64,000 nucleotides of DNA from JAIOSF01 sp047159865 (GTDB taxonomy: Bacteria; Campylobacterota; Campylobacteria; Campylobacterales; Arcobacteraceae), in NCBI RefSeq assembly GCF_047159865.1, contig NZ_AP038804.1, positions 744,001-808,000 on the forward strand, written 5' to 3'. Every line of letters starts with the position of its first letter. Positions within the stretch are counted from its first letter, which is position 1. Of the stretch, positions 35,411 to 44,462 are shown one piece after another. The notes under the pieces were generated by a model. The model searched no databases and was not told the origin of the DNA. It saw only the letters and a list, made by a program, of their open reading frames with translations. The translations under genes and the position numbers were made by a program.

Positions 35411-35803
35411 TTATTCGCTTCTTTTCCACTCTTTGTAGAGTGCTTCATGTTCAGAAATTTCTTCTTTACTTGGTTTTCTTCTACACGACAAATATCCTTT
35501 TGTACCATCACACGATTCAAATGGAAATACCGTTGCAAAAACCCAATAGTATCCACCATCTTTTGTTGCATTTTTTACATAACCAGTCCAGATATCACCT
35601 TGTTGTACTGTTTCCCAAAGTGATTTAAATGCTGCTTTTGGCATATCTTTATGTCGCACCATATTATGTGGTTGTCCCATAAGCTCTTTGAGTGAATATC
35701 CAGCAACCTTACAAAAATCATCATTTGCAAATCTAATAATCCCTTTTGCATCTGTTTCACTTACCAGAAAAGCATATTCATCAAGTACTGTTTCTCTTTC
35801 CAT
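35411..35803 (-). CDS. PAS-domain redox sensor, CetB/Aer-like
   Basis: A 130-residue single PAS domain. ETVLDEYAFLVSETDAKGIIRFAND, GYSLKELMGQPHNMVRHKDMP and WTGYVKNATKDGGYYWVFA form the Aer/CetB pattern, a PAS fold that binds FAD and senses electron-transport state. CetB in Campylobacter works with the separate receptor CetA in energy taxis. Here the upstream gene, 11 bases away, is a chemoreceptor-like protein, the same bipartite design. AAAAGGGA precedes its ATG. Confidence 0.88.
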   Translation of the reverse strand: MERETVLDEYAFLVSETDAKGIIRFANDDFCKVAGYSLKELMGQPHNMVRHKDMPKAAFKSLWETVQQGDIWTGYVKNATKDGGYYWVFATVFPFESCDGTKGYLSCRRKPSKEEISEHEALYKEWKRSE

Positions 35804-35814
35804 TGATATCCCTT

Positions 35815-37050
35815 TTAATTAAATTTTTTATTACTAGCGTCATTTACTAAATCATTAGCCAATGAGCTTACATCTTTTGCAATTAAAGCTACGCTATTAG
35901 CCTCATGTGCATTCTCTTGAGTTACTCTATCTAGCATTGTAACAGCATCGTTTATTTGCTCAATTCCTGTCATCTGTTCTTTTGATGCTGAACTTACATT
36001 TTCAATGAGTTCAATTGTCTCATCTGTATTTTTATTCAGAGCATCATAACCACGAATCATTGTATCGCTTACTTTTTTACCTTCATTTGCTTTTGTTGCA
36101 GCATTTTCTACTAAATTTTTTATTTGATTTGCAGCTTCTGCTGATCGTGAAGCAAGATTTCTTACCTCTTGTGCAACAACAGCAAATCCTTTTCCTGCTT
36201 CACCAGCTGTTGCAGCTTCTACTGCTGCATTTAAAGATAAAATATTTGTCTGAAATGCTATTTGGTCAATTATTGTTATTGCTTCATTGATAGCTGTTAC
36301 TTGCTCATTTATACTATCCATCGCTTGTGATGTTTGGTTTGCGAGAACCATTCCGTCAGAAACTTCACTTTGAACTTTTTTCCCTAATTCTGACATTTTG
36401 ACAGCATTATTAGCATTATTTCTTGTGATACTAGTGATCTCTTCTACTGCAGCAGCAGTTTGCTCGAGTGAAGCTGCTTGTTGATTAGCTTTGTCTGCTA
36501 GATTATTTACAGAATCAGTCATTGTAGCTGAATTTGATTCTAGGTGTTTACCGTTTGTAAAGTTTTCTTTTGCACTTGTAGATAATGCTTCACCTAATTT
36601 ATTTACACTCTCCATCACATCTAACATATCATCTTTCATATGAGGACTAATAGTTAGTTTTTCTCTAAAATCATTATTTGAATACATATTTAATATTCTA
36701 GATAATTCATCCATTGTCGATTGAGTCGCATCTAACATCTTATTCATATTTATTTTTAATGTCATTAACATCGGGTTTTGAGTTTCTGAATTTATTCTAC
36801 ACTTAAAAATACCCTGTTCTATTTTGTCTGTAGTTAAAACTATTTCCCCCATAACTCTCATATCGTCTTTCATTCGAGTATCTAGTTTTGAAGCTTTTTT
36901 TGACCACTTATCCAACATATTGTTTACATTTTTACTTGTGGTTCTTTTTGAAAAATCAAATTGATTTTGCTTACTCATAACAAATTCTATAAATTCATCA
37001 AAAAACTCATCTACTACATCTAAATCATTTTGCCCAATCATCCCAAACAT
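35815..37050 (-). CDS. cytoplasmic methyl-accepting chemotaxis protein (CetA-like partner)
   Basis: A 411-residue chemoreceptor without signal peptide or membrane helix. The N-terminal ~170 residues are helical and hydrophilic (DMRVMGEIVLTTDKIEQGIF, a HAMP-like/linker pattern), followed by the MCP signalling domain with IDQIAFQTNILSLNAAVEAA and EVRNLASRSAEAANQIK. CetA of Campylobacter has membrane helices; this one has none, so it must be soluble or anchored through partners. Its operon partner is the PAS protein 11 bases downstream, which would supply the sensing. Confidence 0.9.
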   Translation of the reverse strand: MFGMIGQNDLDVVDEFFDEFIEFVMSKQNQFDFSKRTTSKNVNNMLDKWSKKASKLDTRMKDDMRVMGEIVLTTDKIEQGIFKCRINSETQNPMLMTLKINMNKMLDATQSTMDELSRILNMYSNNDFREKLTISPHMKDDMLDVMESVNKLGEALSTSAKENFTNGKHLESNSATMTDSVNNLADKANQQAASLEQTAAAVEEITSITRNNANNAVKMSELGKKVQSEVSDGMVLANQTSQAMDSINEQVTAINEAITIIDQIAFQTNILSLNAAVEAATAGEAGKGFAVVAQEVRNLASRSAEAANQIKNLVENAATKANEGKKVSDTMIRGYDALNKNTDETIELIENVSSASKEQMTGIEQINDAVTMLDRVTQENAHEANSVALIAKDVSSLANDLVNDASNKKFN

Positions 37051-37233
37051 TTAAATACCTTTTTAATACTTTTATTAAATTTAATTTTTACTATTTTAGC
37101 TTATATATCTTAAAAGAAGCCATTAATATAATAATTTGTTATTTTTATGTAACTTTTTTACTATAATTCTAAACTTATTGTTTATAAACTCATTATAATT
37201 AAGTTGAAATTATGTTAGTAGTCTATTTATAGC

Positions 37234-37257
37234 ATTTGATATTTAAATTCATCAAAT
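37234..37257. promoter_or_regulatory. possible operator palindrome in the 288-bp divergent gap
   Basis: ATTTGAT, ten bases, ATCAAAT: perfect 7-bp arms. It sits 82 bases before the TRAP-type binding-protein gene and about 185 bases before the divergent chemoreceptor start. Nothing else of note is seen in 37051-37338 apart from A/T-rich promoter-like sequence. Confidence 0.35.
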
Positions 37258-37338
37258 AAAGCACATAGCAAATTTAAACAGAACACAACTAATTATCATG
37301 TACAATAACAATAATTAATCAATTTAAAAGGAGAAGAT

Positions 37339-38400
37339 TTGAATCTTATTCGGCATTTTTTACTGTTAACACTTACAGTTTATTTATCTTCACTTAATGC
37401 AAACACATCTGTCCAGTGGAATTTGGCAATGAATTGGACAAGCACACTTTCACCCATATCTTCAACCTCTTTTAAAATGGCAGAAATGGTCAAAAAGATG
37501 AGTAACGGAAAATTCATCATCAAAGTTGATGGACTTGAGAAATTAAGCAAACCTACGAATCTACTCACGCAAGTACAAAACAATGAATATAACATTATAT
37601 ACACCTCTTCACAAAAGTGGAAAAAACACGATATAAATACTATATGGTTTACAGGTATTCCTTTTGGAATGACAGCTACAGAATATTATACTTGGTTTTA
37701 CTATGGCAATGGAAAAAAATATATGACTATGGTATATGATAAGTTAAACCTATTAAGTTATCCAGCAGGCAACTTAGGTTCTCTCTCAGGTGGATGGTTT
37801 AGAAAAGAGATAAAAAATATTGATGATTTTAAAAATTTACAAATCAATTCTCAAGGGATAACAGCTGACATTTTTTCTATTTATGGTGCGAATATAAAAA
37901 ACATCCCTCCACATAAAATAGATGAAAAGTATAAAGAAAAGAAACTTGATGTGATTAGTGGGACTTCTCCTAGTATGGATATCAAATTAGGTTATCATAA
38001 ACTTACCCCTTATTTTTATACTTCATGGGACAAACCATCATATCAAATGCAATTTCTAATTAATAAAAAAGCATTTAATAAATTATCAAAACACTATCAA
38101 GCTATTTTACAAATAGCTATGAAAACAGCTTCCCATGAACTTTATTATGAAAACTTTAATACTTCGGCTAAAGCGTGGGAAAAAATTCAAAAAGATTATC
38201 CAAATATCCAAGTAAAATCATTACCAAATGAAGTTTTACATAAATTTAAAAAGTCTAAAGAGATTCTTTTTCAATCATATGCTAATGAAAATAAACTTTT
38301 TAAAGAGATTTACGAAGATCAAAAACAATTTTTAAAGCATATAAGAGATTGGACGAAACTACAAGAATATCGATACATCAAAACAACAACTACAAACTAA
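37339..38400 (+). CDS. TRAP-type periplasmic solute-binding protein, orphan
   Basis: A 353-residue exported protein of the DctP/TakP fold. The start is a TTG at 37339 with an excellent AAAAGGAG site 6 bases upstream. Signal peptide MNLIRHFLLLTLTVYLSSLNA. The mature protein starts WNLAMNWTSTLSP, continues with MAEMVKKMSNGKFIIKV, the FRKEIKNIDDFKNLQI segment typical of DctP (the usual 'P-x-D-L-k-G-l-k'), and long C-terminal helices. No TRAP membrane subunits (DctQ/M) follow. The next gene is a convergent histidine kinase with a periplasmic sensor region. It may be a sensing co-receptor rather than a transporter part. Confidence 0.85.
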   Translation: MNLIRHFLLLTLTVYLSSLNANTSVQWNLAMNWTSTLSPISSTSFKMAEMVKKMSNGKFIIKVDGLEKLSKPTNLLTQVQNNEYNIIYTSSQKWKKHDINTIWFTGIPFGMTATEYYTWFYYGNGKKYMTMVYDKLNLLSYPAGNLGSLSGGWFRKEIKNIDDFKNLQINSQGITADIFSIYGANIKNIPPHKIDEKYKEKKLDVISGTSPSMDIKLGYHKLTPYFYTSWDKPSYQMQFLINKKAFNKLSKHYQAILQIAMKTASHELYYENFNTSAKAWEKIQKDYPNIQVKSLPNEVLHKFKKSKEILFQSYANENKLFKEIYEDQKQFLKHIRDWTKLQEYRYIKTTTTN

Positions 38401-38415
38401 GAGGTTGTTGATTGT

Positions 38416-40548
38416 TTATCTATCAATAGGTATTGTTATTTTAAAACTAGCTCCGTTGCATATTTTTTCATTAAATTTATACACAACATTTTGAACTGAT
38501 ATATCACCTTTCATTGCATTTACTATTAAAGTATAAGTCATGTGCAAACCTAGTCCAGTTCCCTGTGATTTATGTTTTGTAGTAAAGTACGGTTCAAAAA
38601 TATTATTAATTATCTCTTCTGGGATTCCACCTGCATTATCTTTAAACTCTAAAATGATAGTTTCATTTTCTATAACTTGCGAAATAAAAATATACCTATT
38701 ATCAATCTCATTATTTTCAATTAATGCATCTTTTGAATTATTAAAAATATTGATAAAACATTGAATTAGCTCATTTGGATACCCTTTAATCTCGGTATCT
38801 TCAATAAGGTTTAAAATCACATTAATTTGATGTTTTTTGATACTTGAATCAACAATATTTACAAATTCATTAACATCATTTTTCAAATCAAAGCGAACTG
38901 GTTTGGAGTCACCTTGAATAAAATTTCTAAAGTCATCAATTGTTTGAGAGAGATACTGAACATTTGTATTGATTGATTCACAAGTATTTTTAAAATCTTC
39001 ATCTGTTAAAATTGCAAACTCTTTTTTTGCCAACATACCTGTAGCACCTGTAGAGATTATCGATAAAGGCTGTCGCCACTGATGTGCAATATTAGCTATC
39101 ATTTCACCTAATGATGCCATTTTGGACTGTTGGTATAAAAGCTGTTCTTTATGTTTTAGTTCTGTTATATTTTGCATCGTTATCAATGTTTCATGCTCAT
39201 TTATATATAATGAATTTATTGTAAAAAAGTATATCTCATTGTTATGTTTCAATTTTACAAGATTATCTTTTTTTCTATTCTCACTTAGATATCTTGACCA
39301 AAGTTTCCCTTCAATTTTTTTATTTGTAGGAAATGCATATTCATTTATCGAGACAAAAAAACTGCAAATTGTTTTATGTTCTTTTGCAAAGTTTTCTAAA
39401 GATAAATATCCAAAAAAATCCAAAAAACTTTTATTTACACGCATAAGTTCCAAATCTTTCATCACTACAATGATACTTGGATTTGTATCAAAAATAGTTT
39501 GAATATAACTTTTTTCATTGTTTAACTCTTTTGTTCTATCTATTACTTTTTTAGTCAAATCTTTTGAATATTTTCGTACAACTAAATAGTAACCACAAAC
39601 AACTAAAAAGATAACAAATAAAACTGTATAAAAAGTCATATTTGTTTTGACAGCTTCTACATCATCCATATTTATTCGAGAAAGATCTTCAAAAGCAATA
39701 ATTGTTGCCATAGGTTCTTTATTGATATCCAATAAATTGTAAAAAGTAATCAACTTGCCAAACTCTTCATCTATGGTATAATTTATCTTTTGATTGTAAA
39801 AATTTTCTATACCTTTTGTTTTTATATATTTTAATAATTTTGAATTTGCATTTTTATTTGCTATATAATAATCTTCTAAAAAAGTTTTTGTAAAAGGTTT
39901 TGTAATTTGATTTTTGTATTTTTTATCAACTAATACAATTGCTCCAATATTATTCACTGAAAGATTTTTCACGATTGAATTAAAATGTGTAATAATTTCA
40001 AATATTCCAATAAACTCTTTATTGTGATAAATAGGTACCATAGATTTAAAAGTCATATCAAATATTCCAACACTAATAGTACTCATAATTGATGGATTTT
40101 TTATCATTTTATTTACATCTAGTCTTGACTTCAGTACAGAATCCCCTTTTTTATCAATCCAACTTCTACTTAATACAATACCATTTTTATCAATAAGATT
40201 AAACCATACATTTTTAAAACTAGTATAAGAGGAAAGTTTTTTAGAGAAATTTTTTAAATGTAGATTACTATCATCGCTAGTGATTAATGCATTTTTAATA
40301 CTTGTTTCTTCTGCTAAAGAGAGTGCTATTGTTAAAGTCATCTCGTTTTTACTATCAATAAGACTTTTAATATCATTACTAACTTTTTGTGAATACAAAT
40401 TGTATTTTTCATTTAATATTAATGCTGTTTTTTTCTGTGTTAATCCATCAGAGATTAAAAAAACTGTTAGTACTATTAATAAAATTGCACTAAATACTGT
40501 AATATCAAATAATCGTGTCGATAATAAATTTTTGAGTTTATAGAACAT
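38416..40548 (-). CDS. membrane sensor histidine kinase with periplasmic Cache-like and PAS domains
   Basis: A 710-residue kinase: TM1 (~14-35), a ~265-residue periplasmic region (Cache-like, with FKNVWFNLIDKNGIVLSRSW and GIFDMTFKSMVPIYHNKEFIG), TM2 (~305-328), coiled linker, PAS (~345-470), H-box IAHQWRQPLSIIS with the phospho-His, N-box NIFNNSKDAL, DNAGGIP, GTGLGLHM. AGAGGA precedes the ATG. The region GIFEIITHFN and LSVNNIGAIVLVDKKY resembles dCache sensors that read solute-binding proteins or ligands directly. Convergent with the TRAP-type binding protein; no adjacent response regulator. Confidence 0.92.
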   Translation of the reverse strand: MFYKLKNLLSTRLFDITVFSAILLIVLTVFLISDGLTQKKTALILNEKYNLYSQKVSNDIKSLIDSKNEMTLTIALSLAEETSIKNALITSDDSNLHLKNFSKKLSSYTSFKNVWFNLIDKNGIVLSRSWIDKKGDSVLKSRLDVNKMIKNPSIMSTISVGIFDMTFKSMVPIYHNKEFIGIFEIITHFNSIVKNLSVNNIGAIVLVDKKYKNQITKPFTKTFLEDYYIANKNANSKLLKYIKTKGIENFYNQKINYTIDEEFGKLITFYNLLDINKEPMATIIAFEDLSRINMDDVEAVKTNMTFYTVLFVIFLVVCGYYLVVRKYSKDLTKKVIDRTKELNNEKSYIQTIFDTNPSIIVVMKDLELMRVNKSFLDFFGYLSLENFAKEHKTICSFFVSINEYAFPTNKKIEGKLWSRYLSENRKKDNLVKLKHNNEIYFFTINSLYINEHETLITMQNITELKHKEQLLYQQSKMASLGEMIANIAHQWRQPLSIISTGATGMLAKKEFAILTDEDFKNTCESINTNVQYLSQTIDDFRNFIQGDSKPVRFDLKNDVNEFVNIVDSSIKKHQINVILNLIEDTEIKGYPNELIQCFINIFNNSKDALIENNEIDNRYIFISQVIENETIILEFKDNAGGIPEEIINNIFEPYFTTKHKSQGTGLGLHMTYTLIVNAMKGDISVQNVVYKFNEKICNGASFKITIPIDR

Positions 40549-40617
40549 ATCACATCCTCTTTATAATAATTTATTATAATACATAATTACTAAAAAGGAA
40601 CAATTTTTATAATATTC

Positions 40618-41763
40618 TTAATTATATGCTTTAAAAAGATTTTTATTCGAAAAAACTAAGAAAAAACTTATCAATAATAAAAAAACAAAAAGATAAATAG
40701 TATTATTCCATCCATATTCGCTATATATGAAAGGGGGAATGATAGAACCTACAGCACCACCAATATAATAAAAACTAAGATACATACCTGAAGTGAGTGC
40801 TTTTTGTGACTCTTTTAAACTATTTGCCAATCTTGTTGCAACTGTATGTATAGTAAACATTCCAAAACAAAATACAAAAACCATCATAAAAACTACATAA
40901 GGATTTGAAAAAAGAAAAAACAAAGTTGTGATCATAAAAATCAATATTCCAAATAATATTGTTTTTAATTCTTTTTGAAAATAGTTAATAATTTTATGAA
41001 TATTAAGAGAAACAACAATACCCACTCCATATCCTAAATACAATAGTCCTATTTGTGTTTCAGATACATCGGGAAATTCTGCTTTCATTTTAAAAGGCAA
41101 AATATTTAAAAGTCCAGCAAAAACAAAAAACACGATAAACATCAAGCTATATATGACTACAAATCTTTTGTCTTGTAAAATAGTTACAATATCTTTTATC
41201 TTGGGTTTTGTTATATTTGACTCACCTTGAAAATCAAGCTTTTTGATAAATAAAATTCCAACAAGTAAAGCAAACGACAAAGAGATAAAAACAGCTCTCC
41301 ATCCAAATTCTGTAGCAATAAATCCCGACATAACTCTTCCAACCAATCCACCAAAAACAGTTGAAGCTACATAAATGGACATATTAAATTTTATATTCTC
41401 TTTGTCACTTGCCAAAATAGTCATCGAAGCTGTTAATATTGCAGGTATCACAACAGCTTCTGTAGTTCTTGTAAATAAAAACATCTCGTATGTATTTGAA
41501 AAACTTAAAATAATATTTGTAATAAAAAGTACAAAAGAAGCAATCAATAAAACTTTTTTTGCAGATACATGTTCCAAAATATATCCATAAATAATAGGGG
41601 CAATTGCTAAAAACAACATAATAACAGCTGTAAAAGAGGAAGCCTCTACAATAGATATATCAAATTCTTTTGCTAGTAAAGGCTGTATTGGTTGTGTGGC
41701 ATACATTACTGATAAAAGTATAGTAATGGTATAGATGATAATAAATAGTTCTTTTTTTTTCAT
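40618..41763 (-). CDS. major facilitator superfamily transporter
   Basis: A 381-residue inner-membrane protein with about 12 hydrophobic helices. The early loop GYILEHVSAKKVLL and later GFIATEFGWRAVFISLS are MFS signatures, and VMSGFIATEFGWRAVF with YIGGAVGS resembles YnfM-type and arabinose-efflux-like permeases. Substrate unknown. A hairpin lies 13 bases before its start codon, so it may be transcribed separately from the upstream argC operon or only by read-through. Confidence 0.88.
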   Translation of the reverse strand: MKKKELFIIIYTITILLSVMYATQPIQPLLAKEFDISIVEASSFTAVIMLFLAIAPIIYGYILEHVSAKKVLLIASFVLFITNIILSFSNTYEMFLFTRTTEAVVIPAILTASMTILASDKENIKFNMSIYVASTVFGGLVGRVMSGFIATEFGWRAVFISLSFALLVGILFIKKLDFQGESNITKPKIKDIVTILQDKRFVVIYSLMFIVFFVFAGLLNILPFKMKAEFPDVSETQIGLLYLGYGVGIVVSLNIHKIINYFQKELKTILFGILIFMITTLFFLFSNPYVVFMMVFVFCFGMFTIHTVATRLANSLKESQKALTSGMYLSFYYIGGAVGSIIPPFIYSEYGWNNTIYLFVFLLLISFFLVFSNKNLFKAYN

Positions 41764-41776
41764 GATAAAGGATCCT

Positions 41777-41804
41777 AAAAAGTACTTTAGAAAAAAGTAC
41801 TTTT
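41777..41804 (-). terminator. hairpin between argC and the MFS gene
   Basis: AAAAGTACTT pairs with AAGTACTTTT around a 7-base loop; minus-strand Ts follow. It lies 18 bases past the argC stop and just before the MFS start, so it looks like the end of the tig-clpP-def-greA-argC transcript. The arms contain the palindrome AGTACT, so a regulatory role is also possible. Confidence 0.65.
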
Positions 41805-41822
41805 CTTATAAAACAGTTCTAT

Positions 41823-42830
41823 TTATGGAACATATGATATTTTATTTATACCACTTGAAGCTTCAAACCCTGACATAATATTTGCATTTACAACTGCTTG
41901 AGATGAAGCACCTCTTAAAAGATTATCAATACTTGTATTGATGAAAAGTGCACTTCCATTTTGCTCTACAAATATATCACAAAAGTTTGTTCCTGCTGTA
42001 TTTTTAATACTTACAGGAGTTTCTCTGATTCGTATAAATTCACTATCTTTATAGTATTCATTTAAAATAGCTTTTGCATCAATATCTTCATTTAATGTAC
42101 AGTATACACTTACTAACATACCTCTTGTTACAGGTATAAGGTGTGGTACAAAATTTATATTAAACTCTTTATTTTTGATAAGATTTATTTTTTCTTGTAT
42201 CTCTGGCATATGTCTATGTTTCATTGGATTGTATGCAAATATATTATCATTTACAGTCACAAAAGATGTTAAGTCGCTTAGTTTTTTACCTGCACCACTT
42301 ACACCGCTTTTTGCATCCACAAAGATATTGTCATTTTCTTTTATAAACTCAACAAATGGTAAAAGTCCTAAAAGTGTAGCTGTTGGATAACACCCTGGGT
42401 TCGCTACTAAATTTGCATTTTTGATATCATTTTCATAATACTCTGGAAGTCCATATACTGATGATGGTAAATTTTCTTTATCTTCATGCGCACAATAGTG
42501 TTTTTCATAAGTATCAAGTTCAAGTCTATAATCAGCACTTAAATCTACAACTTTAACACCTAAGGCAATTAACTCTTTTGCAAAAGACATAGATGTTTTA
42601 TGAGGAAGTGCAAGAAAACATAAATCTGAAACTTCAGAAATTGTTTTTGCATCAGCTTTTTCTACATCCATAGAAATAACTTTATTTAAACACGGATGTA
42701 AAGCATCTATAGTTGTATCTCCACTACTATTTGCTATATATGTAAGATTGAATTTTGGATGATTTACAAGTATCTTTACAAGCTCTAAACCTGTATACCC
42801 ACTAGCCCCTACTATTGCAACATTTAGCAT
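41823..42830 (-). CDS. argC: N-acetyl-gamma-glutamyl-phosphate reductase
   Basis: Third step of arginine biosynthesis, NADPH-dependent reduction of N-acetylglutamyl phosphate. 335 residues: Rossmann NVAIVGASGYTGLELVKIL, catalytic Cys in VANPGCYPTATLL, and GVSGAGKKLSD. It overlaps the end of greA by 7 bases and is the last gene of the tig-clpP-def-greA-argC series. Confidence 0.97.
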   Translation of the reverse strand: MLNVAIVGASGYTGLELVKILVNHPKFNLTYIANSSGDTTIDALHPCLNKVISMDVEKADAKTISEVSDLCFLALPHKTSMSFAKELIALGVKVVDLSADYRLELDTYEKHYCAHEDKENLPSSVYGLPEYYENDIKNANLVANPGCYPTATLLGLLPFVEFIKENDNIFVDAKSGVSGAGKKLSDLTSFVTVNDNIFAYNPMKHRHMPEIQEKINLIKNKEFNINFVPHLIPVTRGMLVSVYCTLNEDIDAKAILNEYYKDSEFIRIRETPVSIKNTAGTNFCDIFVEQNGSALFINTSIDNLLRGASSQAVVNANIMSGFEASSGINKISYVP

Positions 42831-43312
42831 AATTTACTTTCATCATAGTAAACTTCTTCGATCTCAAACTCTTTTTTTCCACCAGGAAGTTGAGCTGTGA
42901 ATTCATCGCCTTCACTTTTCCCTAAAAGCTGTTTAGCTAATGGAGAATGAAAAGAGATATTTCCAATCTCTGGATTACTGTGAGCTGAAGATACGATAGT
43001 ATAAGTTATCTCTTCTTCTGTATCTACATCGATAAGTTTCACTGTTGAACCAAAACTAATTTTATCATGTGCTAAAGACGCAGGATCAATGATAACTACT
43101 CTTGTAATCAAATCTTCTAGTTCAGCTATTCTTTTATTGATATTTGCTTGATCTTCTTTCGCAGCGTGATACTCAGCATTTTCTTTAAGATCCCCTAACT
43201 GACGAGCTTCTTCAATAGCAACTAATATTTTAGGTCTTTGTACAAGTTTCATATCATTTAAGTTATTTGTTAAAATCTGATAATCATTTTCTGTCATTGG
43301 TTCTTTTTGCAT
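42824..43312 (-). CDS. greA: transcription elongation factor GreA
   Basis: Rescues backtracked RNA polymerase by stimulating transcript cleavage. 162 residues: N-terminal coiled coil (DLKENAEYHAAKEDQ with the acidic tip D/E pair) and C-terminal domain (ISFHSPLAKQLLGKSEGDE). It starts 8 bases after the def stop with a TAGGA site. Confidence 0.97.
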   Translation of the reverse strand: MQKEPMTENDYQILTNNLNDMKLVQRPKILVAIEEARQLGDLKENAEYHAAKEDQANINKRIAELEDLITRVVIIDPASLAHDKISFGSTVKLIDVDTEEEITYTIVSSAHSNPEIGNISFHSPLAKQLLGKSEGDEFTAQLPGGKKEFEIEEVYYDESKLC

Positions 43313-43320
43313 TTTAATTC

Positions 43321-43860
43321 CTATTTTTTACTATTTTCTTTGAGGTATCTCTTCCACTCTTTTTCAAACTTTTTTCTTTTCAAAAAGGAAAGGTTTTCTA
43401 TGAAAACATGTCCTGAAAGATGTTCCATCTCGTGTTGCCAAGCAATTGCTAAAAAGTCATTTGCTTCCATGGTTTGTTTTTGCCCTTGCCTATCAAAGTA
43501 TTCTACAATGATATTCTCTGCTCTTGTTACTTCAGCATGAAACCCAGGTATACTTAAACACCCTTCAGTAAATACAAGTTCACCATCTTTATGTGTAATA
43601 ACTGGGTTAATTGCTTCGATGAGATTCTCATCTAATTGTTTTCCATCATCTTCACTACCCTCTTTATCTAAAGGTATATTAATAATCAAAACATTTAAAT
43701 CAATTCCAATTTGAATAGCAGCCAAACCAACACCACCATGTTGTTTCATAGTATCATTCATATCATCCAAAAGAGTATGAAGTTTTTGATCAAAAACTTC
43801 AACATCTTTAGACTTTTTTCTTAAAATGGGATTTGGATAAGTTATAACTTCTCTTACCAT
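43321..43860 (-). CDS. def: peptide deformylase
   Basis: Removes the N-formyl group from new proteins using a metal (usually Fe2+). 179 residues with the three motifs GVGLAAIQIG (G-x-G-L-A-A-x-Q), EGCLSIPG (metal Cys) and WQHEMEHLSGH (HExxH). Placed between clpP and greA, among genes for nascent-protein handling. Confidence 0.98.
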   Translation of the reverse strand: MVREVITYPNPILRKKSKDVEVFDQKLHTLLDDMNDTMKQHGGVGLAAIQIGIDLNVLIINIPLDKEGSEDDGKQLDENLIEAINPVITHKDGELVFTEGCLSIPGFHAEVTRAENIIVEYFDRQGQKQTMEANDFLAIAWQHEMEHLSGHVFIENLSFLKRKKFEKEWKRYLKENSKK

Positions 43861-43877
43861 ATTTTAAATTCTTTCTC

Positions 43878-44462
43878 TTACTCGTGTTTATCTATTACTT
43901 TATCAACAAGACCATAATCAGCAGCTTCACTAGCAGACATAAAGTTGTCTCTTTCTGTATCAGCTTCGATTTTTTCTATATCTTGACCTGTATGTTTTGC
44001 TAAAAGTGCATTTAAAGAATCTTTCATTCTTTGAATCTCTTTAGCTTGAATCTGAATATCTGTAGCCTGACCTTGAGCCCCACCTAATGGTTGGTGGATC
44101 ATAATTCTAGCATTTGGTAAAGCAAATCTTTTTCCTGGAGTTCCAGCACTTAATAAAAATGCTCCCATAGATGCAGCTTGCCCAATACAAATAGTACAAA
44201 TATCAGGTTTGATATAGTTCATTGTATCAAACATACTCATACCAGCAGTTACAACTCCTCCTGGAGAGTTGATATATAAGTAGATATCTTTTTCAGGATC
44301 TTCAGCTTCTAAAAATAAAAGCTGAGCTACAACTGTTGAAGCAACTTGATCATTTACTTCACCACTAAGCATAATAATTCTATCTTTTAAAAGACGAGAG
44401 TAGATGTCGTAACTTCTCTCTCCTCTTCCTGTTTGTTCAACAACTACTGGAATATAAGACAT
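43878..44462 (-). CDS. clpP: ATP-dependent Clp protease proteolytic subunit
   Basis: Serine peptidase barrel used by ClpA/ClpX. 194 residues: IYLYINSPGG, catalytic Ser in GQAASMGAFLL, catalytic His in MIHQPLGGAQG, and a downstream Asp in the RDNFMSA region. Its ATG overlaps the tig stop (TAATG), with GCAGGA as ribosome site. Confidence 0.98.
   Translation of the reverse strand: MSYIPVVVEQTGRGERSYDIYSRLLKDRIIMLSGEVNDQVASTVVAQLLFLEAEDPEKDIYLYINSPGGVVTAGMSMFDTMNYIKPDICTICIGQAASMGAFLLSAGTPGKRFALPNARIMIHQPLGGAQGQATDIQIQAKEIQRMKDSLNALLAKHTGQDIEKIEADTERDNFMSASEAADYGLVDKVIDKHE

Noticed and set aside
38384..38410. CAACAAC...GTTGTTG hairpin at the end of the binding-protein gene
   Set aside because: Short arms, long loop and no T run; too weak to call a terminator.
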